The notes beneath the pieces were generated by a model. That model had not been told where the DNA came from and did not search any database. It worked only from the letters and a program-made list of their open reading frames with translations. A program made the translations under genes and the position numbers. A DNA stretch of 64,000 nt from Eubacteriales bacterium (lineage in GTDB: Bacteria; Bacillota; Clostridia; Lachnospirales; Lachnospiraceae): the NCBI GenBank assembly GCA_030524225.1, contig JAUNGV010000003.1, forward strand, positions 1-64,000, in the 5' to 3' direction. How positions within the stretch are numbered: position 1 is the stretch's first letter; every line of letters begins with the position of its first letter. This document shows positions 6,506-16,140 of this stretch, piece after piece.

Positions 6506-9307
6506 ATGCAGATATATGATACGAAGGTCAATCACCTCAGCAATCCGCTGGGATACCAGATGAACAGAACCGTATTTTCATGGAAAGTCAAAGGGGCGGA
6601 AGGAACCTTTCCCTCCGCTGCCCGGATTTTGATAGCTGCTGAGGAAGACATGAAGAATATTCTGTTTGATTCCGGATATGACGAAAAGGCGGATTCTTTG
6701 GGATATCCGGTCAATATACCGCTCGCGCCCCGTACCAGATACTTTTGGACCGTATCTGTAAAAACTAATGCGGGGGAAAAGGCAGTAAGCGAGGTTCAGT
6801 GGTTTGAAACCAGTAAGAGAGAGGAACCATGGACGGGGAAATGGATTACCTGTGATAATAACGAAAAACGCCATCCGTTCTTCGAAAAAGAAATCGCTCC
6901 CTCTAAAAAAGTAACGTCTGCACGGCTTTACCTATGCGGTCTGGGGCTCTATGAGGCATATTATCAGATAGCCGGGAAGAACCAGGAAGAATGCCGCATC
7001 GGGGAAGAATATCTCACACCCTACAGCAACGATTACGATCAATGGGTACAGTATCAGACGTTTGACGTAACCAACATGGTGCAGCACCCTGGAAAACTTC
7101 GTATTTTACTGGGCAACGGATGGTATAAAGCGCGTTTCGGATTCACCGCTTTTGAAGACAAGGGCTTTTACGGCGATTCATGGAAGCTGATCGCGGAGCT
7201 TCATCTTGTGTATGAGGATGGCTCCAGCGAGATCATCGGGACGGATGACAGCTGGACCGTAACCCGGAGCAAAATTACCTTTTCCAATCTCTACGATGGA
7301 GAACACCGGGATGATACGCTTCCGGAACTGCCGGTGCAGCAGGCGTTTTTGTGTGACCCTCCCAAGGGGGAACTGACCGAGCGGCTGAGCCTGCCGGTAA
7401 CGGTTCACGAGATCTTCTCTCCTGCAGAATTGATCCATACTCCTGCCGGGGAGAGCGTCTTTGATATGGGGCAGGAATTTACCGGTATTTTTTCCCTTCG
7501 TGTCTGCGAACCGGCGGGTACGGTGATCCATATCCAAACGGGGGAAATCCTGCAGCAGGACAATTTTTACAATGAAAACCTGCGCACTGCAAAATCCGAA
7601 TACTTCTATACCAGTGATGGAAAAGAACATATCATACGGCCGCATTTTACTTTTTACGGCTATCGCTATGTGAAAATACAGGGGGTAACGGAATTAAAAA
7701 AAGAGGATTTCCTCGGAATGGCATTATACAGCGATATGGAATGGACGGGAGAGGTCACTACCGGACATGGGGCGGTAAACCGTCTGATCGAAAATGTGCG
7801 CTGGGGAATGAAGAGTAATTTTCTGGATGTTCCCACCGATTGCCCCCAAAGAGACGAGCGCATGGGATGGACCGGCGACGCCCAGGTGTTTTCGCCGACA
7901 GCAATGTACCTGGCCGATACCTATGCGTTCTATAGAAAATATCTTTACGATATGGCGAAGGAACAGATCCCGCTGGGAGGAAAGGTTCCGGACGTGATCC
8001 CTTCCAGCGGAGTCGAGTCAACTGCCTGCGTGTGGGGTGACGCCTGCTGCATTATTCCATGGAATCTGTATTTGTTCCATGGAGATAAGAGCATTTTGCG
8101 GGACCAGTTCGGGAGTATGAAAAGCTGGGTGGATTATATCCGCAAAATAGATGGAAATGACCATGGCTGGCGGGAGGTTTATCATTACGGAGACTGGCTG
8201 GCGCTGGATAATCCTCAGGGAGGAGCCGAACAGGTGCTTGGCGCTACCGACGAAGAATTCATTGCAAATCTTTACTATGCGGTAAGTGCAGGCATTGTGG
8301 CAAAGGCCGCAGCTGTGCTGGGATATGAATCTGAGGAAGAATATTACCGCAAGCTGTCAGAAGAACAGTTTTCCATTGTAAAAAATGACTATTACAGTAA
8401 TACCGGCCGATGCTGCATCAAGACCCAGACTGCTCTTCTTCTGACATTGAAATACCATTTGTCCGATCACGAAGAACTGACTGTAAAAATGCTGAAAAAG
8501 CTTTTTGCGGACAGCGGATATAAATTGAAAACCGGATTTGTGGGAACTCCGCTGATGAACCATGTGCTTTCCGAGTATGGGATGGATGATATCGCATTTC
8601 ACCTGCTTTTGAACGAAGAATATCCGGGGTGGCTGTATGAGGTAAAACTGGGCGCCACTACGATCTGGGAGCGCTGGAACAGCCTTTTGGAGGATGGAAC
8701 GATTTCCGGTATTGGTATGAACAGTATGAATCATTATTCTTACGGTTCTGTTTTGGAGTGGATATTCCGTCATGTTGCAGGCATTAACAATGTAGAGGAT
8801 GTACCGGGATTCCGACAGGTATCTTTTGCGCCAAGCCTGAACTGGGAGCTGAGAAAAGCAGCTGCTTCCTATGATTCTCCATCCGGCAGGTATGCGTGCA
8901 GCTGGGAGCTTACGGACAGGGAACATGTGGAGCTGAAGGTCAGCGTACCGTTCGGCTGTACCGCCATGCTGAAGCTGCCTCTTGCGCCGCAGGATGTGTT
9001 CGGCGATCAAATCAACCCGATGTTTGCCGATGTGCGGGACGGCATATGTTATCTGAATCCGGGAGATTATACGGTTTCTTACAGGCTGTCGAGGCCTATG
9101 AAAAAAACATACAGCATCGACTCGACCGTAAATGAACTGTATGCAAATCCTGAGATTTCGGCCCGGCTGGAAGGAGTGATCACCATGATCACCATTCCAG
9201 ATCGTTACTTTAATTATTCCCTGCGTGATGTTTCAAAAAAATTCGAAACCAGAATCACACCGGAACAATTAGAACAAGTGACAGAAATTCTGAAGGAGTT
9301 TTCATGA
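6506..9307 (+). CDS. GH78 alpha-L-rhamnosidase
   Basis: A 933-residue enzyme predicted to release terminal alpha-L-rhamnose by inversion. Domain order: Fn3-like N-terminal domain (1-115), carbohydrate-binding beta-sandwich (about 120-310), beta linker domain, (alpha/alpha)6 barrel (about 420-770), C-terminal beta domain. The acidic motif DCPQRDERMGWTGD starts at D445 and the distal glutamate is E722 in TIWERW. No signal peptide. The ATG at 6506 is preceded by GGGAGGAAA. It is a close paralog of the gene at 19023 (about two thirds identical at the N-terminus) but more AT-rich than that copy and than its downstream neighbours. It overlaps or abuts the GH43-like gene, so an operon with nucleoside hydrolase, GH43 and GH3 is likely. 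Confidence 0.9.
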   Translation: MQIYDTKVNHLSNPLGYQMNRTVFSWKVKGAEGTFPSAARILIAAEEDMKNILFDSGYDEKADSLGYPVNIPLAPRTRYFWTVSVKTNAGEKAVSEVQWFETSKREEPWTGKWITCDNNEKRHPFFEKEIAPSKKVTSARLYLCGLGLYEAYYQIAGKNQEECRIGEEYLTPYSNDYDQWVQYQTFDVTNMVQHPGKLRILLGNGWYKARFGFTAFEDKGFYGDSWKLIAELHLVYEDGSSEIIGTDDSWTVTRSKITFSNLYDGEHRDDTLPELPVQQAFLCDPPKGELTERLSLPVTVHEIFSPAELIHTPAGESVFDMGQEFTGIFSLRVCEPAGTVIHIQTGEILQQDNFYNENLRTAKSEYFYTSDGKEHIIRPHFTFYGYRYVKIQGVTELKKEDFLGMALYSDMEWTGEVTTGHGAVNRLIENVRWGMKSNFLDVPTDCPQRDERMGWTGDAQVFSPTAMYLADTYAFYRKYLYDMAKEQIPLGGKVPDVIPSSGVESTACVWGDACCIIPWNLYLFHGDKSILRDQFGSMKSWVDYIRKIDGNDHGWREVYHYGDWLALDNPQGGAEQVLGATDEEFIANLYYAVSAGIVAKAAAVLGYESEEEYYRKLSEEQFSIVKNDYYSNTGRCCIKTQTALLLTLKYHLSDHEELTVKMLKKLFADSGYKLKTGFVGTPLMNHVLSEYGMDDIAFHLLLNEEYPGWLYEVKLGATTIWERWNSLLEDGTISGIGMNSMNHYSYGSVLEWIFRHVAGINNVEDVPGFRQVSFAPSLNWELRKAAASYDSPSGRYACSWELTDREHVELKVSVPFGCTAMLKLPLAPQDVFGDQINPMFADVRDGICYLNPGDYTVSYRLSRPMKKTYSIDSTVNELYANPEISARLEGVITMITIPDRYFNYSLRDVSKKFETRITPEQLEQVTEILKEFS

Positions 9308-9345
9308 CTTGTCTGTGCTTTGAGAGAAGAGAATGGAGGTTAATT

Positions 9346-10557
9346 ATGCAGGAAACTTATACATCGATCCGCCCCGGTCAGGTGTGGCTGGATACCGAGG
9401 GCAAGAGAATTCAGGCACACGGGGGTTCCGTGATGTATCTGGACGGGCTGTACTACTGGTACGGCGAGAATAAGGAAAAGACGACGGGAGAGAGCGGGAT
9501 CTGGCACTGGGGCGTGCGGTGCTATACGTCCGCGGATCTTTACAACTGGGAGGACAGAGGCGTGATCATTCCGCCTGAGCCGGAGGATCCGGACTCGCCC
9601 CTTCACCCGTCGTCCATGATGGACAGGCCACATATTATCTATAATCAGCGCACGAAGAAGTTCGTCTGCTGGCTCAAGATCATGCAGAAAAACGGAGAGC
9701 AGACCGAAACGGTGCTGACGGCGGATTCCATTCTGGGGCCGTACACCAAGGTTCGTCAGGGGCTGCGGCCTCTTGGCATGAGCGCGGGGGACTTCGATCT
9801 GGCGGTCGCGCCGGACGGAAAGGCGTATTACTATTTTGAGCGGGTGCACAGCGAGACGATCTGCGCGGATCTGACCGACGAATATACGGATGTGACCGGA
9901 TATTACAGCACACATTTTCCGCATCCGTATCCGCCGTATGTGCGCGAGGCGACCGCGCATTTTGTCCGGAAGAACCGCCACTACCTGGTGACCTCCGGCA
10001 CGACGGGGTATCTGCCGAATCCGTCGGAAGTCGCGGCGGGGGCGAGCTGGCACGGACCGTACACGGTGCTGGGCGATCCGCATCCGGATGATGCAAGCCG
10101 CACCTCGTATCACTCGCAGATTTCATCCGTTTTTAAGGTAGAAGGGAAAAAGGATCTCTATGTGGCGGTGGCTGATCGCTGGGCGCCGCAGGATATGGAT
10201 TTGCAGTATGAGGTGTACAGTAAAATTTTCGAGGCGATTTTCAATCCGGAACTGCGGGAAGCGCTGCAGAAGCAGCAGGCAGCACAGCAAGACAGGAATG
10301 GGGAGAAAGCGCAGGAGTCATCAGGAAGAAATCAGGAAAAGAATGCGGCGCAGGCCAATCCGGAAGCAGTTACGGCGCAGATGTCGGCGCAGGCGAAAAA
10401 GTCGCGCACCGGATTTACGCCCGACGCGGCGCGCAACACATCGATCGCCGATTATGTGTGGCTGCCGTTCCGCTTTGAAGAGCCATCGCCGGAGCATCCG
10501 GACGGGATGGCCTACCTCGACTGGAAGGATGAGTGGCGCGTGGAGGAGTACGAATAG
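9346..10557 (+). CDS. GH43-like five-bladed beta-propeller glycosidase with low-complexity insert
   Basis: A 403-residue enzyme of the GH43 fold, likely an exo-acting galactosidase or arabinosidase. The N-terminal motif GQVWLDTEGKRIQAHGG followed by YYWYGENKE, the block GDFDLAVAPDGKAYYYFE and the segment REATAHFVRK give three conserved acidic positions. It is a paralog of the gene at 62465. Compared with that copy it carries about 55 extra residues (about 305-362) rich in Q, A, K and S, placed between the propeller and the conserved tail TSIADYVWLPFRFEE. GGAGG lies 6 nt before the ATG at 9346. No signal peptide, hence probably cytoplasmic. Confidence 0.85.
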   Translation: MQETYTSIRPGQVWLDTEGKRIQAHGGSVMYLDGLYYWYGENKEKTTGESGIWHWGVRCYTSADLYNWEDRGVIIPPEPEDPDSPLHPSSMMDRPHIIYNQRTKKFVCWLKIMQKNGEQTETVLTADSILGPYTKVRQGLRPLGMSAGDFDLAVAPDGKAYYYFERVHSETICADLTDEYTDVTGYYSTHFPHPYPPYVREATAHFVRKNRHYLVTSGTTGYLPNPSEVAAGASWHGPYTVLGDPHPDDASRTSYHSQISSVFKVEGKKDLYVAVADRWAPQDMDLQYEVYSKIFEAIFNPELREALQKQQAAQQDRNGEKAQESSGRNQEKNAAQANPEAVTAQMSAQAKKSRTGFTPDAARNTSIADYVWLPFRFEEPSPEHPDGMAYLDWKDEWRVEEYE

Positions 10558-10745
10558 GCGGGGAAACGAATCGCATGGGACAGTCGTTGGTGCACAGTGG
10601 GAAAAGGTCCGAGCAGGACATTGCCATCGTACAGCGGAACATCGCCGTCGGGATGTCAGCGGCGTATAGAGGATGGAAATTACCGTTTCCGAAAGGGAAT
10701 GTCCATGGAACGTGCGGGGCAGTGTGAAAGCAGGAAGCAGTTACT

Positions 10746-10773
10746 AAAAATATAGAATGAAAATATAGAAGAA
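10746..10773 (+). promoter_or_regulatory. Direct repeat AAAATATAGAA before the GH3 gene
   Basis: Two copies of AAAATATAGAA, 16 nt apart, contain TATAGA -10-like hexamers about 40-65 nt before the GH3 start. A matching -35 is not clear, so promoter activity is only suggested. Confidence 0.3.
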
Positions 10774-10812
10774 TAGATGAGAAAAGAGTAAAAAAGGAAA
10801 GGCTGGCATAGT

Positions 10813-13305
10813 ATGGAGAAGTATTTGGATCCCTCACTGACCGCCGCGGAGCGCGCGGCGGATCTGCTGGGGAAAATGAGCGTGGCGGAGAAGATGGCGC
10901 AGGTGCAGTGTGTGCTGGTGCCTCTGGGAAAAGAGGAGCTGGTAAAAGGGTACTGCTTACAGGGAATCGGAGAGATCTCCACGCTGGAGATGCGCCGCAT
11001 TGAATCGCTGGAGGAGGCGTCGGCCTTTCAGAGACGGATTCAGGAAATGGTGATGGAGAACAGTCCCCACGGGATTCCGGCGATTTTCCACATGGAAGGG
11101 CTGTGCGGGGCGTTCCTGCAGGGGGCGACGAGCCTGCCGTCCGGAATCGGGCGGGCGTCCTCGTGGGATCCGGCGCTGGAGGAGAAGCTGGCTGGCATCG
11201 TGGCGCGGCAGGAGGCGGCGGTCGGCATCACGCATACGCTCGCGCCGGTACTGGACATCTCCCGGGATTCCCGAATGGGGCGGCAGGGAGAGACGTACGG
11301 CGAGTCGCCGACGCTGGCCGCAGCCATGGGAACGGCGTATACGAAAGGAATTCAGGAGAATGAGACAGCCGGCAGACGCTCGGAGTCGGTGGCGAAACAT
11401 TTTGCGGGATTCCACAATTCGGAGGGCGGCGTCCACGGTGCGGCCAGCGACACGCCGCCGCGAATGATGGAAGAGATCTATGCCAAACCGTTCCAGGCGG
11501 CGATCAGAGGAGCCTCCCTGCGCGGCGTGATGCCGTGCTACTGCTCGATCGACGGGGAGGCGGCCTCCGCGTCGCGCTATCTTCTGACGGAAGTGCTGCG
11601 GGAGCGGATGGGATTTGACGGCGTGGCCGCGGCGGACTACAGCGCCGTCGCCAATGTTCACAATGTCCAGCATATGTATGAGAACATGACCGAGACGGGG
11701 CTGCGCTGCATGGAGGCGGGCATGGACATCGAGATGCCGATCCGCGAGGCGTTTAACGACGAGCTGGCGTCATGGTTTGAGAGCGGCAGAGCGGATCTGA
11801 CGATTCTCGACACGGCAGTGCGTCGTGTGCTCGAGGCCAAGTTCCGCATGGGACTGTTTGAGCACCCGTTTGCGCTGCAGGGCGAGGCGCTGGAGAGAGC
11901 GTTCTATGACGAGGCGGATGCAGAGACGACGCTGCGCTCTGCCCGGGAGTCCCTCGTGCTGCTGAAAAATGACGGCACGCTGCCGATCCGCATGGAAAAG
12001 GGTGGAAAACAGAGCGTTGCGGCGGACAGCGGGCAGGCGGCGGATACGGCGGTGCAGGTGCGGACGGCCAAAACAGCGGCCAAAATCGCCGTTGTCGGCT
12101 GCCATGCGGCAAACGCGCGCAGCTTTTTCGGCGGGTATACGCATCTGTCGATGGTGGAAGCCATCCATGCGGTCGCGAATTCCATCGCGGGTATCGGGGA
12201 GGCGGCCTCCAATCAGGCCAAGCAGGTTCCGCTCGTGCCGGGCACGCAGATCCAGTCGGACGAGACGGAGGAGTTCGATGCGATTCTGCGGCAGTTGAAG
12301 CCGGGCTGCAGGAGTCTTCTGGAGGAGCTGCGCGCGCGGTTTCCGGAGGCGGAGATCCGCTACGCCTACGGGTATCCGATTGCGGGCGACGATGAGAGCG
12401 CGCACGAGGAGGCGCTGGAGGCGATTCGGGGGGCGGATCTGTGTATTCTGACTCTGGGCGGCAAGCACGGCTCCTGCTCGGTGGCTTCGATGGGGGAGGG
12501 CGTGGACACGGTTGACATCAATCTGCCGGTCTGCCAGGAGACGTTTCTGCGCAAGGCGGCGCAGCTGGGCGTGCCTCTCGTCGGCGTGCATTTCAACGGC
12601 CGCCCGATCTCGAGCGATGCGGCGGATGAGTGTCTGAACGCGATCGTGGAGGCGTGGAACCCGTCGGAAGCGGGGGCGCAGGCGATTGTGGATGTGCTGA
12701 CGGGTGAGGTGAATCCGGGCGGGAAGCTCCCGGTCTCCGTGGCGTACTGCGCGGGGCAGATTCCAGTCTATTACAACCATCCGAGCGGCTCCTCGTGGCA
12801 TCAGGGGGAGAGTATCGGCTTTGCCAACTACGTCGATCTGCCGCACACGCCGCGTTACTTTTTCGGACACGGTCTCTCCTACACGACGTTCGCGTACGGA
12901 GAGTTTGCCTGTGACAAAGAGACGCTCTCACCGGAAGAGACGGTGCGGGTATCTTTTACGGTGGAGAATACGGGAGAATGCGCGGGAACGGAAGTGGCGC
13001 AGCTCTATGTGCGGGACGTCTGCGCCAGCATGACGAGACCGGTGATGGAGCTGGTGGGATTTGCGAGAGTGGAACTTGCGCCGGGAGAGAAGAAGCGCGT
13101 GGTGTTTGACCTCTCTCCGACCCAGATCGCGTTTCTTGACCGGCAGATGCGCTGGAAAGTCGAGGCGGGTGAAATGGAGATTATGGCCGGAGTCTCCTCG
13201 GCGGACATCCGGTGCCGCGGGACAGTGCGTGTGAACGGAGACCGCTATATCGACGGCAAGGAGCGGCAGTTCTATGCGGAGCCAGAGATCAGCGCGGCGC
13301 TGTGA
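10813..13305 (+). CDS. GH3 beta-glycosidase (beta-glucosidase/beta-xylosidase type)
   Basis: An 830-residue GH3 enzyme with N-terminal TIM barrel (about 1-330), alpha/beta sandwich (about 370-620) and C-terminal fibronectin III-like domain (about 700-800). The predicted nucleophile is D275 in GVAAADYSAV and the acid/base candidate is E562 in SMGEGVDTVDINLP. KHFAGF and the RQGETYGESP substrate-loop motif are present. A short low-complexity insert (about 395-420: GGKQSVAADSGQAAD, then more A/T-rich residues) lies between the two catalytic domains. No signal peptide. It follows the GH43-like gene by 255 nt and may have its own promoter. It would remove beta-linked glucose, xylose or similar units after debranching by the neighbours. 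Confidence 0.9.
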   Translation: MEKYLDPSLTAAERAADLLGKMSVAEKMAQVQCVLVPLGKEELVKGYCLQGIGEISTLEMRRIESLEEASAFQRRIQEMVMENSPHGIPAIFHMEGLCGAFLQGATSLPSGIGRASSWDPALEEKLAGIVARQEAAVGITHTLAPVLDISRDSRMGRQGETYGESPTLAAAMGTAYTKGIQENETAGRRSESVAKHFAGFHNSEGGVHGAASDTPPRMMEEIYAKPFQAAIRGASLRGVMPCYCSIDGEAASASRYLLTEVLRERMGFDGVAAADYSAVANVHNVQHMYENMTETGLRCMEAGMDIEMPIREAFNDELASWFESGRADLTILDTAVRRVLEAKFRMGLFEHPFALQGEALERAFYDEADAETTLRSARESLVLLKNDGTLPIRMEKGGKQSVAADSGQAADTAVQVRTAKTAAKIAVVGCHAANARSFFGGYTHLSMVEAIHAVANSIAGIGEAASNQAKQVPLVPGTQIQSDETEEFDAILRQLKPGCRSLLEELRARFPEAEIRYAYGYPIAGDDESAHEEALEAIRGADLCILTLGGKHGSCSVASMGEGVDTVDINLPVCQETFLRKAAQLGVPLVGVHFNGRPISSDAADECLNAIVEAWNPSEAGAQAIVDVLTGEVNPGGKLPVSVAYCAGQIPVYYNHPSGSSWHQGESIGFANYVDLPHTPRYFFGHGLSYTTFAYGEFACDKETLSPEETVRVSFTVENTGECAGTEVAQLYVRDVCASMTRPVMELVGFARVELAPGEKKRVVFDLSPTQIAFLDRQMRWKVEAGEMEIMAGVSSADIRCRGTVRVNGDRYIDGKERQFYAEPEISAAL

Positions 13306-13455
13306 GGACAGTAATCGCTATTGAGGCAATATTCCCGGTACAGCTTCAATGATTCCTTGCTCTTATCAACAGAATTTGATACGCTATAGGCAACTGGTCG
13401 GGACGTTCTGAATCCCGCTTACATGTCTGGCATATCTTATCTGGAGGGCAAATCT

Positions 13456-14469
13456 ATGAGAACACGCGCAGTAAACGAGGCAGCAGAGTTATCTGATGAC
13501 AGCAGGAAGAACAGAGAACGGCTTTGGCAGAGGAAATTCAGGCCGCTGACGGATTTGAATCTGATCGATGATTTTCTTTTTCAGGCCATCGCGCAGACAG
13601 CAGAGGGAGAAGAGTTCTTCCGTATTCTGCTCCGGACGATTCTGAACCGGGAAATCGGAGAGGTGCGGATTACGGCGCAGAAACCGTATCAGGGAATTGA
13701 TACTGATAAACACGGCATCCGGATCGACGCGTATATTGAAGAAAAGTACACTGCGGGAACAGAAAATACAGATCGGGAAAAGGATGTGGTCCGGATTGAT
13801 GAAGTGGAATCGATCATTTATGACATCGAGCCGACGTGTTACGATCTGGGAGAGTCGCTGCCCAAAAGAATGCGGTTTTACCAGGGATTGATGGATGTGC
13901 GGACGCTGGAGGCGGGAGCCGGTTATGAAGCGCTTCCTGGAACGGTCATTATTTTTATTCTGCCAAGGGATTATTTCGGTGGAAACCGTATGGTTTATAC
14001 ATTTCGGACAATGTGCGAGGAGAATACGGGAATTGTCTGCAGAGACGGTACGCTTAAAATGGTGTTGTATCCCGGTGGGACGGAAGGGGAGCGCAGCAGG
14101 GAACTGGAAGAATTACTGCACTACTTTATGGAGAGCAAACAGGCCAACGCAGTGAGAGGTGATCTGGAGAGGATTCATTCGATTGTCGAAGGTGTGAAGA
14201 GGAATGCGGAGGTACAGAGAAGCTATATGAAATCATGGGAAATCGAGCAGTATATTCGAAAGGAAGAGCGGGAAGAAGGAATTATGGAAGGCCGGGAGGT
14301 TGGCCTCATGGAAGGGCGTGAAGCAGAGCGGGAAAAGAGCATTCGGATCATGGCGGAAACGCTGCGGGAGTTCGGGATTGCGAGGGAGCAGGCACAGGAG
14401 AAGATCAGGGAGAAGTTTGGACTGCCTGCGGAGAAGACCATGGAGTATATGAGAATCTATTGGAACTGA
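13456..14469 (+). CDS. PD-(D/E)XK nuclease / Rpn-type transposase-family protein
   Basis: A 337-residue protein of the PDDEXK transposase/Rpn (recombination-promoting nuclease) family. The N-terminus KFRPLTDLNLIDDFLFQ is the family hallmark. Nuclease-core residues are visible at D91 (GIRIDAYIEE) and E125 (YDIEPTCYD), though the Q normally following is a P-T here. The C-terminal third is a charged helix with repeats of MEGRE. The ATG at 13456 has GGAGGG 9 nt upstream. A fragment of a second copy lies at 2546-2812. Such genes multiply in clostridial genomes by recombination; no terminal inverted repeats were seen, so I do not call an insertion sequence. Confidence 0.85.
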   Translation: MRTRAVNEAAELSDDSRKNRERLWQRKFRPLTDLNLIDDFLFQAIAQTAEGEEFFRILLRTILNREIGEVRITAQKPYQGIDTDKHGIRIDAYIEEKYTAGTENTDREKDVVRIDEVESIIYDIEPTCYDLGESLPKRMRFYQGLMDVRTLEAGAGYEALPGTVIIFILPRDYFGGNRMVYTFRTMCEENTGIVCRDGTLKMVLYPGGTEGERSRELEELLHYFMESKQANAVRGDLERIHSIVEGVKRNAEVQRSYMKSWEIEQYIRKEEREEGIMEGREVGLMEGREAEREKSIRIMAETLREFGIAREQAQEKIREKFGLPAEKTMEYMRIYWN

Positions 14470-14535
14470 GTTGCGAAGTCTCTTCCTGCTTCACGGTGGT
14501 TGGGCAAAGATAGGATGGGGGGAAAGGGAGACGCC

Positions 14536-15387
14536 ATGTTTCTTCACTGGATCACGTTTCCGGACGCGGAAGAGGAATTTGACTTTTTTCTGGGAGTGAA
14601 GCGCACGTGCTACGACAGCTATTATCCGTTTCAGGTGCTCTCAGGGATTGGGTTTCGCCGGATTGATTTCGAGCCGGTGACGATCCTGTACGGAGGAAAC
14701 GGGTGCGGCAAGACGACTGCGCTCAATGTGATTGCGGAAAAGCTACGTCTGCAGCGCGGCGCGGCATATAACCGCTCCAGCTTTTTCGAATCGTACACGA
14801 AGCTCTGCGGCTGCGAATGCGGTGTGCTTCCCGCGCCGAGCCGGATCATCACGAGCGACGACGTCTTCGATTATATGCTGGATCTGCGGGCGTTTAACGA
14901 GGGGATCGACAGGAAACGGGAGGAACTCTTCGAGGAGTACCTCGATGCGAAATACGCGAAGTTTCGTTTTCAGTCCATGGAGGATCTGGAGCGGCTGCGC
15001 AAGGTGACGCAGGCCCGCAGCAAGACACAGTCCAAATACGTCAGGAACAATCTGACAGACAATGTGCGGGAGCGCTCCAACGGGGAGAGTGCGTTCGCCT
15101 ACTTCACGGAGAAGATTCAGGAGAGCGCCCTGTATCTGCTGGACGAGCCGGAAAACAGCCTCTCGCCGTCCCGGCAGCTGGAACTCGTCAGGTTTCTGGA
15201 GGACTCGGCGCGTTTCTTTGGCTGTCAGCTCGTGATTGCCACGCATTCCCCGTTCCTGCTCTCCATGCGGGGCGCAAAGATCTACGACATGGACGAGCGG
15301 CCCGCAGATGTGAAGCGATGGACGCAGCTGGAGAATGTGCGGCAGTACTACGAATTCTTCAAAGCGCACGAGGGAGAGTTTCTGTAA
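14536..15387 (+). CDS. Stand-alone ABC-type ATPase (AAA_15/AAA_21-like)
   Basis: A 283-residue ATPase with Walker A GGNGCGKTT (about 53-61), an ABC signature-like RSNGES (about 185), Walker B LYLLDEPENSLS (about 201) and the histidine switch ATHSP (about 232). There are no membrane segments. The middle region is short, unlike SMC or OLD proteins, and no nuclease domain is fused. Similar small ATPases occur as stand-alone genes in clostridia and some relatives serve in phage defence, but nothing nearby gives it a partner. The start at 14536 follows GGAAAGGGAG; an in-frame ATG at 14515 is possible. Confidence 0.75.
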   Translation: MFLHWITFPDAEEEFDFFLGVKRTCYDSYYPFQVLSGIGFRRIDFEPVTILYGGNGCGKTTALNVIAEKLRLQRGAAYNRSSFFESYTKLCGCECGVLPAPSRIITSDDVFDYMLDLRAFNEGIDRKREELFEEYLDAKYAKFRFQSMEDLERLRKVTQARSKTQSKYVRNNLTDNVRERSNGESAFAYFTEKIQESALYLLDEPENSLSPSRQLELVRFLEDSARFFGCQLVIATHSPFLLSMRGAKIYDMDERPADVKRWTQLENVRQYYEFFKAHEGEFL

Positions 15388-15437
15388 ATATAAATAAAAT
15401 ATGGTTTGATATGCTAGGTATAAGGAAGGAATGGCTC

Positions 15438-16097
15438 ATGGAGCAGCGGATTACCATCAGGAATGAGAAAACAGAGGATTATGAAATCGTAGAAAAATTA
15501 ACAAGAGAGGCTTTCTATAACGAGTATATTCCGGGCTGTGTGGAACATTATCTGGTGCACACCATGCGGACGCACAGAGATTTCATTCCGGAACTGGATT
15601 TTGTTCTGGAGGCAGACGGGAAGATTATCGGGAATGTCATGTATACAAAGGCCGGATTAACGGATGAAAACGGGCGCAGGAAAGAGATTCTGACCTTCGG
15701 CCCGGTCAGTATCCTGCCCGCTTATCAGAGGATGGGATATGGAAAGAGGCTCCTTGAACATTCCTTTCAGGAGGCGGTGAAATTGGGATATGACACCATT
15801 GTCATATTTGGAATTCCGGCAAATTATGTCGGGCGCGGGTTTAAAAGCTGCAAAAAGTACAGGGTATCTGCGGAAAACGGGAAATATCCGGCGGCCATGA
15901 TGGTAAAGGAGCTCATTCCCCATGTGCTGGACGGTCATTGCTGGAGATATCAGGAAAGCGACAGTATGGCCATCAGTGAGGAAGAGGCGCAGCGTTATGA
16001 TAACGCCATGGAGGAAATGGAAAAGAAGTATCAGCCGAGCCAGGAGGAGTTTTATATTATGAGTCATTCTTTTCTGGAGGATGACGAGGAAGAGTGA
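15438..16097 (+). CDS. GNAT-family N-acetyltransferase
   Basis: A 219-residue acetyltransferase. The N-terminus ITIRNEKTEDYEIVEKLTREAF is typical GNAT beta1-alpha1. The acetyl-CoA loop is present as GPVSILPAYQRMGYGKRLL (about 95-113). A C-terminal extension of about 80 residues (ELIPHVLDGHCWRYQESD) matches a clostridial subgroup. AAGGAAGGA lies 7 nt before the ATG. Acceptor is unknown. It is a single gene ending convergently to the TetR gene at 16204. Confidence 0.85.
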   Translation: MEQRITIRNEKTEDYEIVEKLTREAFYNEYIPGCVEHYLVHTMRTHRDFIPELDFVLEADGKIIGNVMYTKAGLTDENGRRKEILTFGPVSILPAYQRMGYGKRLLEHSFQEAVKLGYDTIVIFGIPANYVGRGFKSCKKYRVSAENGKYPAAMMVKELIPHVLDGHCWRYQESDSMAISEEEAQRYDNAMEEMEKKYQPSQEEFYIMSHSFLEDDEEE

Positions 16098-16140
16098 GTC
16101 TGCCGCCGGAGAAGACTGCGCATGGCTTTTGCCGCCGACT

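Noticed and set aside
10160..10669. Overlapping Arg-rich frame in the GH43-like gene
   Set aside because: Created by the GC-rich insert; composition is that of a shifted frame.
13456..14469. Complete insertion sequence around the Rpn-type gene
   Set aside because: No terminal inverted repeats or target-site duplication could be found by eye.
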